Positions 53,015 through 61,189 of a stretch of DNA of 64,000 nucleotides are shown here, in pieces; within the stretch, counting starts at the first letter, position 1, and each line of letters starts with the position of its first letter. Source of the stretch: Acidobacteriota bacterium (GTDB taxonomy: Bacteria > Acidobacteriota > Blastocatellia > Chloracidobacteriales > Chloracidobacteriaceae); assembly GCA_016208495.1 (NCBI GenBank), contig JACQXX010000110.1, forward strand, positions 1 through 64,000, read 5' to 3'. A program made the translations under genes and the position numbers. The notes under the pieces were generated by a model. The model did not search any database, had not been told where the DNA came from, and saw only the letters and a program-made list of their open reading frames with translations.

Positions 53015-53364
53015 TATTTGGGGCTGAAGAATATCGGGCTGAGAAAACCAGGGCTGAGGGCTTGGGGCCATGAGCGCCGGGATAAGGAAACAAAGTTCGA
53101 TCTGGACAAGGGACAAGGGGACAAGGGGACAAGGAGAAAAAATATTCTCCCGCTCCCAACGTCGGTCGGAGGATCTCCTTGTCTCCTCAGCTCCTTGTCT
53201 CAAACAGGCTCACATTTCCTTATCCTGGCGCTCATGGGGCTTGGGGCTGAGAGCTGAAGAAAGTGGTTTTATTTCATCCCTCATCCTTCATCCCTTCGAT
53301 TGCTCCGAGCTTGCGAGTCTTCAGCCCCAAGCCCTGAGCCCGTTTTCTTCAGCCCGAGGATTTT
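53015..53364. repeat. mixed CTGAAGA/GACAAGG/TCATCCC repeats
   Basis: 53015-53070 holds GGGCTGAAGAATATCGGGCTGAG and GGGCTTGGGG words, 53105-53140 GACAAGGG units, 53220-53250 and 53305-53365 further CTTCAGCCC words. All are also found elsewhere in the window and none encodes a supported gene. Confidence 0.6.
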
Positions 53365-53868
53365 TCATCCCGGTTCTTCCTCCGTCCACACCGCGAGACA
53401 TTTCCTGTCCTGCCAGAATTGTTCAAGCGTCATTTTGGGATCCCCGATGACAGAAATGTGCAGCGGGCTGAGCCGGATACTGATTGTGTGTGACGCCTGT
53501 CCCTGCCAGCTTCCAATATCCATCACTTCTTTGCCATTGAGCTTGAGATTCTTTCGCTGAAGGTACTCTAAAATCGCTGGAACCTGCAGGTCAACACCAG
53601 TGGTAGCTTCGGCATGCGGATTTCTCAGTGTTTTGGCGGTCGAGATCAGTTCGGACAGATCCTCTGGATGGGCAGCGAAGTGGGCTTCATAGCTTCGATA
53701 ATAAATTGTTTCCAGGGCGTCTTCCTGTGTAACAAATTCGCCATCAATGACATAGCCGATTTGCCACATCCCGTCTCCATATTTTTGGTTCCACTGGTGC
53801 TGGCGGGCAGTCCGCTGTTTGATTCCGCCGGCGCGTCCAATACGGCGTTCGACAACTTTCCAGGGCAT
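53365..53868 (-). CDS. protein of unknown function
   Basis: 167 residues from ATG 53868. WKVVERRIGRAGGIKQRTARQHQWNQKYGDGMWQIGYVIDGEFVTQEDALETIYYRSYEAHFAAHPEDLSELISTAKTLRNPHAEATTGVDLQVPAILEYLQRKNLKLNGKEVMDIGSWQG is well structured, with a helix-rich core and few low-complexity parts, so I think it is real. No known motif. Ends within an acidic tail. Likely cytoplasmic. Confidence 0.65.
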   Translation of the reverse strand: MPWKVVERRIGRAGGIKQRTARQHQWNQKYGDGMWQIGYVIDGEFVTQEDALETIYYRSYEAHFAAHPEDLSELISTAKTLRNPHAEATTGVDLQVPAILEYLQRKNLKLNGKEVMDIGSWQGQASHTISIRLSPLHISVIGDPKMTLEQFWQDRKCLAVWTEEEPG

Positions 53869-53925
53869 AAAAAAAGAGCCTCTCAATTTTTTAGATGTGA
53901 GAGGCCCAAGCATAAGGGATTTCAA

Positions 53926-54123
53926 TCAAAACCAACAGTAAGAAGAAAGAAGGAGAACCAACGCACATTCACGGATGAAGTATGAATGATGAAACCAATT
54001 GAACCTCACATCCTCACCACAAGCAAAACCTGAATACTTAGAGGACTTCTATTCACTTGAGCCTTAAGCTCAATACCAGGTGATCAACCGGCTGAAGTTT
54101 CTCAATCATTCATACTTCAATTT
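53926..54123. other. intergenic, nothing recognised
   Basis: About 200 bases upstream of the minus-strand gene ending at 53365; its promoter should lie here. No repeats of note. Confidence 0.3.
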
Positions 54124-54639
54124 TCAAGTACGCTCACAGGCCCGCAGTTCACGCTCGGCCAAAAAACCAGCGCCAATGCAGATCAACACGTAGATGTGAA
54201 ACACAATCGCCAGGGCACTGCCAAGGAAGGTGTACAGCAGTCCGTCCAACGCATAGAGCGCTAAACCTGGTAAAAACCCCCAGTAGGATCGGTGGCGAGC
54301 CATAACACCAAAGAATACAAATAACCCGGCAACCATCAGGTCAAAGAAGACTGAAATAACCACTCCGATTGGACCAGTAAACATCCGAAATCCAGTATCT
54401 ATGATTTGGGTTACCGCCAATCCCAGCACAAAGCTGATATCACCGCCCAGATGCTGAATCACTGAATTAACCAGTGACAACCCGGCAATCCAGTAAAACC
54501 AGTTCCCCCCACTGTGAATTCGCTTGAGAAGCAATTCCTGCTTTACAGGATCAATGAGTGTCACTGAAACCGGATCCGGCTGGTATCCGGCATAATTTGC
54601 AGGGACAGGTTGTTGATATGAATAGGGTTGTTGCTCCAT
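54124..54639 (-). CDS. multi-pass membrane protein of unknown function
   Basis: 171 residues. A Gln/Pro/Tyr-rich cytoplasmic start (MEQQPYSYQQPVPANYAGYQPDPVSV) precedes four membrane segments (FYWIAGLSLVNSVIQHLGG, VLGLAVTQIIDTGF, VGVVISVFFDLMVAGLFVFFGVMA, and ALDGLLYTFLGSALAIVFHIYVLICIG). This is the layout of small TM2/DUF-type proteins with a proline-rich head; no specific family. Likely in the inner membrane. The stop is close to the gene at 54666, same strand. Confidence 0.7.
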   Translation of the reverse strand: MEQQPYSYQQPVPANYAGYQPDPVSVTLIDPVKQELLLKRIHSGGNWFYWIAGLSLVNSVIQHLGGDISFVLGLAVTQIIDTGFRMFTGPIGVVISVFFDLMVAGLFVFFGVMARHRSYWGFLPGLALYALDGLLYTFLGSALAIVFHIYVLICIGAGFLAERELRACERT

Positions 54640-54665
54640 AGAGGTTGCTCCTCAACCGACGGGAA

Positions 54666-55178
54666 TTATTTACATTTGGCCAATGCTTGCTCAAGAAACC
54701 TGTCGAGACCACCAGTCTCACGCAACGAAAACAACTGATCGGCAAACTTCACTTTGAGTTTTGGTTTGCCAGCTTTCATAGTGGCGTAGGCTTTGAGAAT
54801 TCCATCAACCCCGGCCCGGTTCACAGCCACAGGATCACTCGCTTGATCAGGATGTTCCACAATGAACCGGGCCTGGCTGAATATGAAGTGACCAAATAAA
54901 AAGGTGGATTCGTCAGAGTCGAGATCATTTTTCTCAGCGGCCAAAACATCGGTACAAACCGTCACTGTCACGTCTGGAGCATCTGCCAGCCAGGAAAAGA
55001 CCTCGCTCGCCATTTTCTTTGAATCCGAATGATATGGATTGCTTTCCATGCGATTGATGAGAGCAATCATTTTGGCTTTTTTTTCTGGTGAGGTTGGTTT
55101 TTCAGCCAAAAGCACGGTGCTGCCAGACAGCACCAGGACCAGGCACCACCCCCAAACCATTCGACGAATGAAACGCAT
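54666..55178 (-). CDS. secreted protein of unknown function
   Basis: 170 residues. Signal peptide (MVWGWCLVLVLSGSTVLLA), then a helical, charged domain KAKMIALINRMESNPYHSDSKKMASEVFSWLADAPDVTVTVCTDVLAAEKNDLDSDESTFLFGHFIFSQARFIVEHPDQ. Two Cys may form a disulfide. No recognised family. In the same direction as and just upstream of the four-segment membrane protein gene. Confidence 0.65.
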   Translation of the reverse strand: MRFIRRMVWGWCLVLVLSGSTVLLAEKPTSPEKKAKMIALINRMESNPYHSDSKKMASEVFSWLADAPDVTVTVCTDVLAAEKNDLDSDESTFLFGHFIFSQARFIVEHPDQASDPVAVNRAGVDGILKAYATMKAGKPKLKVKFADQLFSLRETGGLDRFLEQALAKCK

Positions 55179-55211
55179 GACTTTTCTCCGAACTTTGCAA
55201 AGTGCCTGCCA

Positions 55212-56054
55212 TCAAGCTGAAATAAGAACTTCAACACCTTCAACCCAGCTTGTATAAAGCGCTGTCAGCCAGTGATTCATGAAATTGAGGGACGGGGTTG
55301 AAAGGTGATTGAAGTCAATCGCCAGTGAGGTTCGGTCTTTTCGGTTTTCGATGGTATCCATCTCAAGCAGAAGCTCTTCAACTTCTTTGACATCCATATG
55401 CCAGGGATGGTCACCATCAATTTTCAATGCCCCAAACCACAATAAAATCGAAGCACTCATCATCGGAGTCAAGGGTTGGTTATTGGCAAACAGGAGACCC
55501 ATCAGGAAATTAGAATTCAACCGAACCTTTTCGTTTCCAATGGGATCTTCCCATTCAATTGGCTCTTCCAACTCAAAGAGACCGTTTTCACGCATTTCGC
55601 TGGCAATCCCCGCGAGTTCAACCTGCCAGGCAATCGCCTGCATAAACAGTTTTCCACCCAATGTAGTTGCCGGTTCCAGATTTGAAACCAGCCAGTGCTC
55701 AATTTCAGCCGGGATTGGGTATGACATAGATCGAAAACAGCCAAATGGTTGACAGGATGGGTTGACCGGACAGGATTTACATTTGGTTCGAAAATTCAAA
55801 AGTCCAGCCGCTTCAGCTCGAAGCTCAACAAATGGCAAGGGCTGGAGTTCGACTCCATTTGATGTTATGCGGCGAAAAGTAGCTGACAACGTCAATGGAT
55901 TTAATTGGTTTTGGTGGGCAAAAACTGCCATTTCATTTGAGAGGTGGTGAGCACGAATTTTGGTATCCAGAACTCCAGTTCCAAATTCGACATCACCTTT
56001 TCCCAAAAACATTTTGACTTCACAAGGGTAGTGAACAACGTAATCAAGCGCCAC
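55212..56054 (-). CDS. cysteine-motif protein of unknown function
   Basis: 280 residues, no signal. The Cys cluster CKSCPVNPSCQPFGC (C-x2-C-x5-C-x4-C, about residues 92-106) is a plausible iron-sulfur or zinc site; the rest is helical (LFMQAIAWQVELAGIASEMRENGLFELEEPIEWED). I recognise no family. Its start is near 56054, about 390 bases from the next plus-strand gene. Confidence 0.65.
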   Translation of the reverse strand: MALDYVVHYPCEVKMFLGKGDVEFGTGVLDTKIRAHHLSNEMAVFAHQNQLNPLTLSATFRRITSNGVELQPLPFVELRAEAAGLLNFRTKCKSCPVNPSCQPFGCFRSMSYPIPAEIEHWLVSNLEPATTLGGKLFMQAIAWQVELAGIASEMRENGLFELEEPIEWEDPIGNEKVRLNSNFLMGLLFANNQPLTPMMSASILLWFGALKIDGDHPWHMDVKEVEELLLEMDTIENRKDRTSLAIDFNHLSTPSLNFMNHWLTALYTSWVEGVEVLISA

Positions 56055-56441
56055 AAGCGTTCTCCTTCACATCTTCATATTTTTTACTGATTTACCGCGG
56101 GGCTGATCACGGGTGGAAAAACCGGGATGGTTTCTTTCAAGCCGTGCATGACGGCTTATTACATATCAACCTGTGTGCCAGAACTTGTCAAAAAGTTGAA
56201 CTTTCTATCTAAACTCATATAATAAAAGAGCTTAAACTTTATATTCAATCATTCGCTTACACTGAAACAGCCATTTATTGGCATTCAAGGACTCATTATT
56301 TTAGCTTTTTGGTTAAAAGTTTTAACCAAAAGGTTAAAGTGAGGGCGGAAGACATCGGACGGAAGAAATTGGTTTTATTTCATCCCTCATCCCTTCGATT
56401 GCTCCGAGCTTGCGAGACTTCAGCCCCGAGCTTTCCAACCT
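56055..56441. other. intergenic with palindromic and repeat words
   Basis: The plus strand contains AAAAGTTTTAACCAAAAGGTTAAAG at 56313-56338 and, before the next gene, TTCAGCCCCGAG-type repeat words at about 56418. No gene. Promoters for both neighbours must lie here. Confidence 0.4.
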
Positions 56442-57278
56442 ATGCGTAAATTCCGAGCGTCCCTTCAAACTTCAGACACACTCAATGAGCGGTGCCTCGG
56501 CCAGCCGACGCGAGGAAAAACCGCACCCAATCGGTTGCGGCAGACAGACGTCTTTCTGGCGATTGCTTTTCCTGGAATCATCCAAACCTGGAACTGCCGC
56601 TATGTTGATCTTGGCTATGGTGAATCACCAATTACGACCCTTGAAACCTGGGAACGCCTGAAAAAAATCAATCCTGGGATTCAGGTTCTAGGGGTCGAAA
56701 TTGACCCTAATCGGGTGGCGGATGCCCAGCCTTTCGCCCAGGAAAATCTGGAATTTCGTCTCGGAGGCTTTAACCTGCCGGTGGCACCAGATGAAATGGT
56801 CAATGTCATCCGGGTTTTTAATGTCCTTCGCCAGTATGAAGAAGACGCCGTTGGTCTGGCGCTCCGGGCACTTGGCCAGTCACTGGTGCCAGGAGGGCTC
56901 ATCCTTGAAGGAACCTGTGACCCAACCGGACGATTTATGGCATTCCAGCTCTTCCAGAAACGTAACTCTGATGACCTTGACCACATCGGTCTGGTGTTTG
57001 CCCCCCGGCTACGCGGTGAATTTTATCCGCGCCAGTTGCAATCGATTCTACCCAAGAGCCTGATTCATCATGCTGAACCCGGAGGCACAGTTGACCAATT
57101 CTTTTCGTGCTGGCATATCTGCTGGCAGACCGCACGCGCCCAGCTTCCTGGACACACTCAACAACAGATTTTTGCCCAGGCGGCCCTGAGATTAAGAGAT
57201 ATGTACGGTTATCACCTTGATCAACGGCTCACGCTGCTCAAACGTGGGTTTCTGGTACTTTCCCCAAGGCACTTTTAA
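56442..57278 (+). CDS. SAM-dependent methyltransferase-like protein
   Basis: 278 residues. After a basic N-terminus, RYVDLGYGESPITTLETWERL is motif I with Tyr in place of the usual small residue, LGVEIDPNRVADAQPF is the acidic-loop motif II, and VNVIRVFNVLRQYEEDAVGLALRALGQSLVPGGLILEGTCDPTGRFMAFQLF covers motifs IV and V. It resembles a group of bacterial methyltransferase-like proteins with DLGYGxSPxTT (from memory). Whether it methylates a substrate is unknown. It is followed by a partial MITE copy. Confidence 0.8.
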   Translation: MRKFRASLQTSDTLNERCLGQPTRGKTAPNRLRQTDVFLAIAFPGIIQTWNCRYVDLGYGESPITTLETWERLKKINPGIQVLGVEIDPNRVADAQPFAQENLEFRLGGFNLPVAPDEMVNVIRVFNVLRQYEEDAVGLALRALGQSLVPGGLILEGTCDPTGRFMAFQLFQKRNSDDLDHIGLVFAPRLRGEFYPRQLQSILPKSLIHHAEPGGTVDQFFSCWHICWQTARAQLPGHTQQQIFAQAALRLRDMYGYHLDQRLTLLKRGFLVLSPRHF

Positions 57279-57320
57279 CCACGAAATACACGAACTACAC
57301 AAAAAAAATCAAATCCCAAA
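57277..57320. repeat. partial MITE-like copy
   Basis: TTAACCACGAAATACACG followed by AACTACACAAAAAAAATCAAATCCC matches the interior of MITE copy 3 without its ends. Confidence 0.55.
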
Positions 57321-57445
57321 CCTCCGGAAAGCGACCAAATTAACCGTACGTTCAGGTACCGTATGCTAGGGTGTCAGGTACCAGGAGTATGGTCTCTCTG
57401 GCACGTGTGCCTGCCAGATCTTGCATGCAGGCACGGGAGGTTCAT

Positions 57446-58012
57446 ATGAAGAAGGTTATTTTTTTCTCAATCCTTGTCGCCTGCATATTGATCGTGTGCG
57501 GGCTCAGATCTAAAGCCCAGACACCAGTCACAGCAGAGCAACCAATCCGTGAAGCGCTTATTTCAGCAATTGACGATGAACGCCAGGCCCAGGCGTATTA
57601 TGCGGCTGTACTTGCGAAATTTGGTCAGGTTCGACCCTACACCCAGCTTGTGAAAGCCGAAGCTCGTCACGAAGAAATTCTGGTCCGGTACTGTGAACAA
57701 AACGGCATTGAAGTTCCGGCCAACCAGTGGGCCACACCCACAATGCCGCTTCCAGCAACACTTGAAGAGGTTCGTCAGCAAAGCCTGGCTCGCGAAGTCA
57801 AAAATGTCGAAATGTATGACGAATTTCTGAAAACCATCAAAACACCGGCTCTGGTCACGATTTTCGAGAATTTGCGAAGTGCATCGCTCGATCATCATAT
57901 TCCGGCCTTGAAAGGTGAACGCATGGGGAAAGGCCGTGGCACGGGTCGAAGTGCTCAAACCTGTCCACTCTCAGGAGATCAAAATTGTTGTGCTGCCAGA
58001 AAGTGCAAATGA
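57446..58012 (+). CDS. secreted ferritin-like DUF2202 protein
   Basis: 188 residues from ATG 57446, preceded by GGGAGG. Signal peptide MKKVIFFSILVACILIVCGLRSKA. The ferritin-like four-helix core shows ALISAIDDERQAQAYYAAVLAKFG, KAEARHEEILVRYCEQNG, REVKNVEMYDEFLKTI and SASLDHHIPALKGE, with Glu/His (E-R-x-A, E-A-x-H, E-x-x, D-H-H) as metal ligands, as in DUF2202. It probably binds iron or handles oxidants outside the cytoplasm. The C-terminus is Cys-rich (TCPLSGDQNCCAARKC). Confidence 0.85.
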   Translation: MKKVIFFSILVACILIVCGLRSKAQTPVTAEQPIREALISAIDDERQAQAYYAAVLAKFGQVRPYTQLVKAEARHEEILVRYCEQNGIEVPANQWATPTMPLPATLEEVRQQSLAREVKNVEMYDEFLKTIKTPALVTIFENLRSASLDHHIPALKGERMGKGRGTGRSAQTCPLSGDQNCCAARKCK

Positions 58013-58057
58013 GAAGTCGTTACACCGTTTTTTGATTGAAATTTGAGTGAATCACTG

Positions 58058-58096
58058 AAAAATGGCAGACCTGAAAAGGGTTTGCCATTTTTATTT
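58058..58096 (+). terminator. rho-independent terminator
   Basis: AAAAATGGCAGACC (58058-58071) and GGTTTGCCATTTTT (58079-58092) form a 14-bp stem with one G-U, followed by ATTTTGGG; it ends the ferritin-like gene. Confidence 0.8.
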
Positions 58097-58165
58097 TGGG
58101 AAATGAAGCAACCCATGATTCATTAGGTTATCAGACTCAATCAACATTCAAGGAAGGGAATTGAC

Positions 58166-58783
58166 GTGGAAACCAAGCCTCACTGGGAAAAGATCTATCA
58201 CACCAAAGCTCCAGATCAGGTGAGTTGGTATCAGGTATGTCCCGAACTCTCGCTCAAATTGATCCAGCAAACCGGGGTCAACTCCAGTGCCAGCATCATT
58301 GATGTTGGTGGTGGTGCTTCGACTCTGGTTGATTTCCTGCTCCAAAACGGGTTTGCCAACCTGGCGGTCCTTGATCTTTCAGCGACAGCCCTTGAGACGT
58401 CAAAGCACCGGCTTGGAGAACTGGCCCGTCAGGTCACCTGGATCGAAGCCGATATCACCCAGGCTCACCTTCCAAACCAGGGCTACGATGTCTGGCACGA
58501 CCGGGCCGTGTTTCATTTCCTGACACAGGCCGAAGACCGGCAGCGGTACGTTGAACAGGTCAAACACAGCGTCAAACCTGATGGGTTTGTCATTGTGGCG
58601 ACCTTTGGCCCGGAAGGGCCCTTGCGATGTAGTGGGCTTGAGATTGTTCGCTATAGCCCCGATGCCCTCCACAGCGAGTTCGGCTCTGATTTTCAACTGC
58701 TGGAAAGCCGTCAGGAAACCCACCAAACACCGTTTGGTTCCGAACAACAGTTCATCTATTGCTTTTGCCGACGCACTGGATAA
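58166..58783 (+). CDS. class I SAM-dependent methyltransferase
   Basis: 205 residues from GTG 58166, with AAGGAAGGG 10 bases before. HWEKIYHTKAPDQVSWYQVCPELSLKLI is the usual N-terminus of this small group. Motif I is IIDVGGGASTLVDFLLQNG, followed by LAVLDLSATALETSK, YDVWHDRAVFHFLTQAEDRQRYVEQVKHSVKPDGFVIVATFGPEGPLRCSG. Cytoplasmic; target unknown. An in-strand Asp/Glu racemase follows. Confidence 0.92.
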   Translation: METKPHWEKIYHTKAPDQVSWYQVCPELSLKLIQQTGVNSSASIIDVGGGASTLVDFLLQNGFANLAVLDLSATALETSKHRLGELARQVTWIEADITQAHLPNQGYDVWHDRAVFHFLTQAEDRQRYVEQVKHSVKPDGFVIVATFGPEGPLRCSGLEIVRYSPDALHSEFGSDFQLLESRQETHQTPFGSEQQFIYCFCRRTG

Positions 58784-58844
58784 AAGATCCTTTGTACACC
58801 AGAAGCGTTTCTGTCTTTTTCTGTGTGTTGCGTGGTTTCTCTTG

Positions 58845-58905
58845 TCTTTTTTGTTTTGGCTTTTTTCGTGTATTTCGTGTGTTTCGTGGTTACTCTCTGA
58901 AATTT
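58845..58905. repeat. partial MITE-like copy
   Basis: TTTTTTCGTGTATTTCGTG followed by TGTTTCGTGGTTACTCTCTGAAATTTTTC matches the MITE interior in the orientation of copy 1. It lies directly before the racemase gene. Confidence 0.55.
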
Positions 58906-58925
58906 TTCAGCCAAATTTTTTACTT

Positions 58926-59621
58926 ATGAAAACAATCGGCTTAATCGGCGGGATGAGTTGGGAATCAACCGCGCTGTACTACAAATTGATCAATCAGGGC
59001 GTGGCAACACAATTGGGTGGCCTGCATTCGGCGAAAATCCTGCTCTATAGCGTTGATTTTGCGGAGATTGAAGCACTTCAACGAGAAGGAAACTGGGATG
59101 TAGCCGGTCAATTGCTGGCTCAGGCGGCTCAAAAGTTAGCAACCGGCGGCGCCGATTTTATTGTGTTGTGTACCAACACCATGCACAAAGTTGGCAACTG
59201 GATTGAAACGGCATCCAGCCTGCCACTGCTCCACATTGCCGATGCCACCGCCGAACGATTGTTGGCGGATGGAATTTGCCGCGTAGGTCTGCTCGGAACA
59301 CGCTACACCATGGAGCAGGATTTTTATCGCGGGCGACTCGCAGACCGATATGGCCTTGAAGTCCTGGTCCCAGCCCAACCCGACCGTGACATTATTCACC
59401 GTGTGATTTATGACGAATTGTGTCACGGAATCATCCGGCCCGAATCAAAAGCTGAATATTGTCGCATCATCCAGACATTGATTGATCAGGGTGCGCAAGG
59501 AATTATCTTCGGCTGCACTGAAATTGGAATGCTGGTAACCGCTTCGGATGTGGCAACCAGCGTTTATGACACAACCCAAATTCATGCTGAACAGGCTGTC
59601 TACCTCGCACTGGAAGAATGA
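58926..59621 (+). CDS. aspartate/glutamate racemase family protein
   Basis: 231 residues from ATG 58926; longer frames begin inside the upstream methyltransferase gene and the repeat. MKTIGLIGGMSWESTALYYKLINQ is the classic start, the two catalytic Cys lie in FIVLCTNTMHKV (about residue 83) and IIFGCTEIGMLV (about 200), both present. It interconverts L- and D-forms of aspartate or a related acid without cofactor. No amino-acid D-Ala ligase is nearby; it may serve peptidoglycan or signalling. Confidence 0.92.
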   Translation: MKTIGLIGGMSWESTALYYKLINQGVATQLGGLHSAKILLYSVDFAEIEALQREGNWDVAGQLLAQAAQKLATGGADFIVLCTNTMHKVGNWIETASSLPLLHIADATAERLLADGICRVGLLGTRYTMEQDFYRGRLADRYGLEVLVPAQPDRDIIHRVIYDELCHGIIRPESKAEYCRIIQTLIDQGAQGIIFGCTEIGMLVTASDVATSVYDTTQIHAEQAVYLALEE

Positions 59622-59712
59622 AGAATTGAGAATGAAAGCTCCTGATTCCTGGTTTCTAAACCCCCAGCCCGTCATCTTCAGCCCTTGCATTTCTGTCATC
59701 CGGAAGAAAACC

Positions 59713-59728
59713 TTGACCAATCGGTCTA
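59713..59728. promoter_or_regulatory. TetR-type operator upstream of the repressor
   Basis: TTGACCAATCGGTCTA is an imperfect palindrome with GACC/GGTC half-sites. The same site occurs at 60357-60372 upstream of the SDR. It lies 20 bases ahead of the repressor start. Confidence 0.75.
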
Positions 59729-59747
59729 AGTTAACTAGAGTGCCGTT

Positions 59748-60338
59748 ATGAAACGTGGACCTGAGAAACAATTTTGCCCAACCGAGGCGCTCCAGAAAGC
59801 GATGGAAGTTTTTCTGGCTCGCGGCTACCAGGGGGCGAGTTTGTCAGAATTACTCGACCAGATGGGGATTGGGCGCAAAAGTCTCTATGACACGTTTGGT
59901 AATAAACACGAGCTTTTTTTGAAAACATTGGAGCTTTATTCCCAGACCGCCATCAAGGAAATGCAAGATCAACTGGCGGCACCCGGCTCACCCAAAGCCA
60001 ATATCGAAGCGGTCCTGCTCAAGTGGCAGGATGCCAACTCCCAACCTGACAGCAAAGGCTGTCTAATTGGCAACAACCTCGCTGATTTTTGTACTGAAGA
60101 TGAAGGAATGGCCCACGTTTTGAGCAAACACCTGACCCAACTTGAAAATGCGTTTACCGATGCGGTGGCCCGAGCCCAGACGGCAGGTGAAGTCCCAGCC
60201 GACATCCCGCCCGGCGACCTTGCCCGATTGCTGGTCTGTCTTGGCCAGGGAGTTGCACTGATGGGGCGTGTCACCACCGATCAAACCCATTTCAAAGGCG
60301 TGTTTGAGGCAATTTTGACGCTGCTCCGGCCAGCCTGA
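59748..60338 (+). CDS. TetR/AcrR-family repressor
   Basis: 196 residues. The N-terminal helix-turn-helix is complete: ALQKAMEVFLARGYQGASLSELLDQMGIGRKSLYDTFGNKHELFLKTLE. The C-terminal helical ligand domain contains KGCLIGNNLADFCTEDEGMAHVLSKHL, the pattern of YxaF/Acr-like repressors. It should bind as a dimer to the two TTGACC-type operators upstream of its own gene and of the SDR gene, which it probably represses until a ligand binds. Strong gene-pair context. Confidence 0.93.
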   Translation: MKRGPEKQFCPTEALQKAMEVFLARGYQGASLSELLDQMGIGRKSLYDTFGNKHELFLKTLELYSQTAIKEMQDQLAAPGSPKANIEAVLLKWQDANSQPDSKGCLIGNNLADFCTEDEGMAHVLSKHLTQLENAFTDAVARAQTAGEVPADIPPGDLARLLVCLGQGVALMGRVTTDQTHFKGVFEAILTLLRPA

Positions 60339-60356
60339 TTTTTTTTACCCAAAACC

Positions 60357-60372
60357 TTGACCGATCAGTCAA
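60357..60372. promoter_or_regulatory. TetR-type operator upstream of the SDR
   Basis: TTGACCGATCAGTCAA, near-perfect palindrome around GATC, with the same GACC half-site as the repressor's own site at 59713-59728. It lies 40 bases before the SDR start, suggesting repression of that gene. Confidence 0.8.
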
Positions 60373-60411
60373 AGTTTTTATAGATTTAACCTATCTTTAG
60401 GAGATTTTAAA

Positions 60412-61161
60412 ATGTCACGCTTGAGTAACAAAACCGCAGTCATCACCGGTGGCACGACCGGTCTTGGATTTGAAACCGCCCGCCACTTTATCAAAGAAGG
60501 CGCCCGCGTCATCATCACTGGTCAAAACGAAGACCGCCTGGCCAAAGCGGCCAGAGAGCTTGGTCCCCAGGCAATTCCAGTTCGGGCCGATGCCAAATCA
60601 CTGGCTGATTTGGATCAACTTGCCCGGCGGGTACGCGAAGAATTTGGGAAACTCGATATTTTGTTTGCCAACGCCGGAATTGCCAAATTTGCGCCACACG
60701 AAGCCGTTGATGAAAACCACTTTGACGAACAGTTTGATGTCAACGTCAAAGGTCTTTATTTCACAGTTCAAAAACTCTCGGGATTGCTCAACGAAGGCGC
60801 GAGTGTCATCCTCAATGCCTCCGCCGTGAATGAAAAAGGACTTCCGATGGGCACCGTCTATCTGGCCACCAAAGCCGCTGTTCGGTCGCTGGCCCGGTCG
60901 TTTGCGGCTGAATTTGGGGCTCGCCGGATTCGCGTCAATGCTGTCAGCCCAGGATTTGTGCCAACTGAAATCCAATCCAAAATGGGGCTTCCGTCTGAAG
61001 TTATGGCCGGGTTTGAAGCCTCTATCGCGCAGACAACGCCTTTGAAACGTGTTGGCCAACCAGAAGAAGTCGCGACTGCGGTCGTGTTCCTGGCAAGTGA
61101 CGAAGCGTCGTACATTACAGCCGCTGACCTGACCGTTGACGGCGGCTTTATGCACGTCTGA
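60412..61161 (+). CDS. short-chain dehydrogenase/reductase regulated by TetR
   Basis: 249 residues, preceded by TAGGAG. TAVITGGTTGLGFETARHF is the cofactor loop, FANAGIAKF, NASAVNEKG with Ser, and TVYLATKAAVRSLA (Tyr-x3-Lys), and the closing YITAADLTVDGG. Thr-Gly-Gly-Thr-Thr is a slight variant of the normal TGxxxGxG. The second strand ends ITGQNEDRL, with Gln-Asn in place of Asp, so NADP(H) is more likely. Controlled by the upstream TetR. Substrate unknown. Confidence 0.92.
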   Translation: MSRLSNKTAVITGGTTGLGFETARHFIKEGARVIITGQNEDRLAKAARELGPQAIPVRADAKSLADLDQLARRVREEFGKLDILFANAGIAKFAPHEAVDENHFDEQFDVNVKGLYFTVQKLSGLLNEGASVILNASAVNEKGLPMGTVYLATKAAVRSLARSFAAEFGARRIRVNAVSPGFVPTEIQSKMGLPSEVMAGFEASIAQTTPLKRVGQPEEVATAVVFLASDEASYITAADLTVDGGFMHV

Positions 61162-61189
61162 AAAAACCAGGGCTTGGGGCTGGTTTTTT
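61161..61189. terminator. two-way terminator overlapping both stop codons
   Basis: AAAAAACCAG (61161-61170) and CTGGTTTTTT (61180-61189) form a 10-bp stem around GGCTTGGGG. The stop of the SDR ends at 61161 and that of the propeller phosphatase begins at 61189, so each stop codon touches the stem. Confidence 0.85.
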
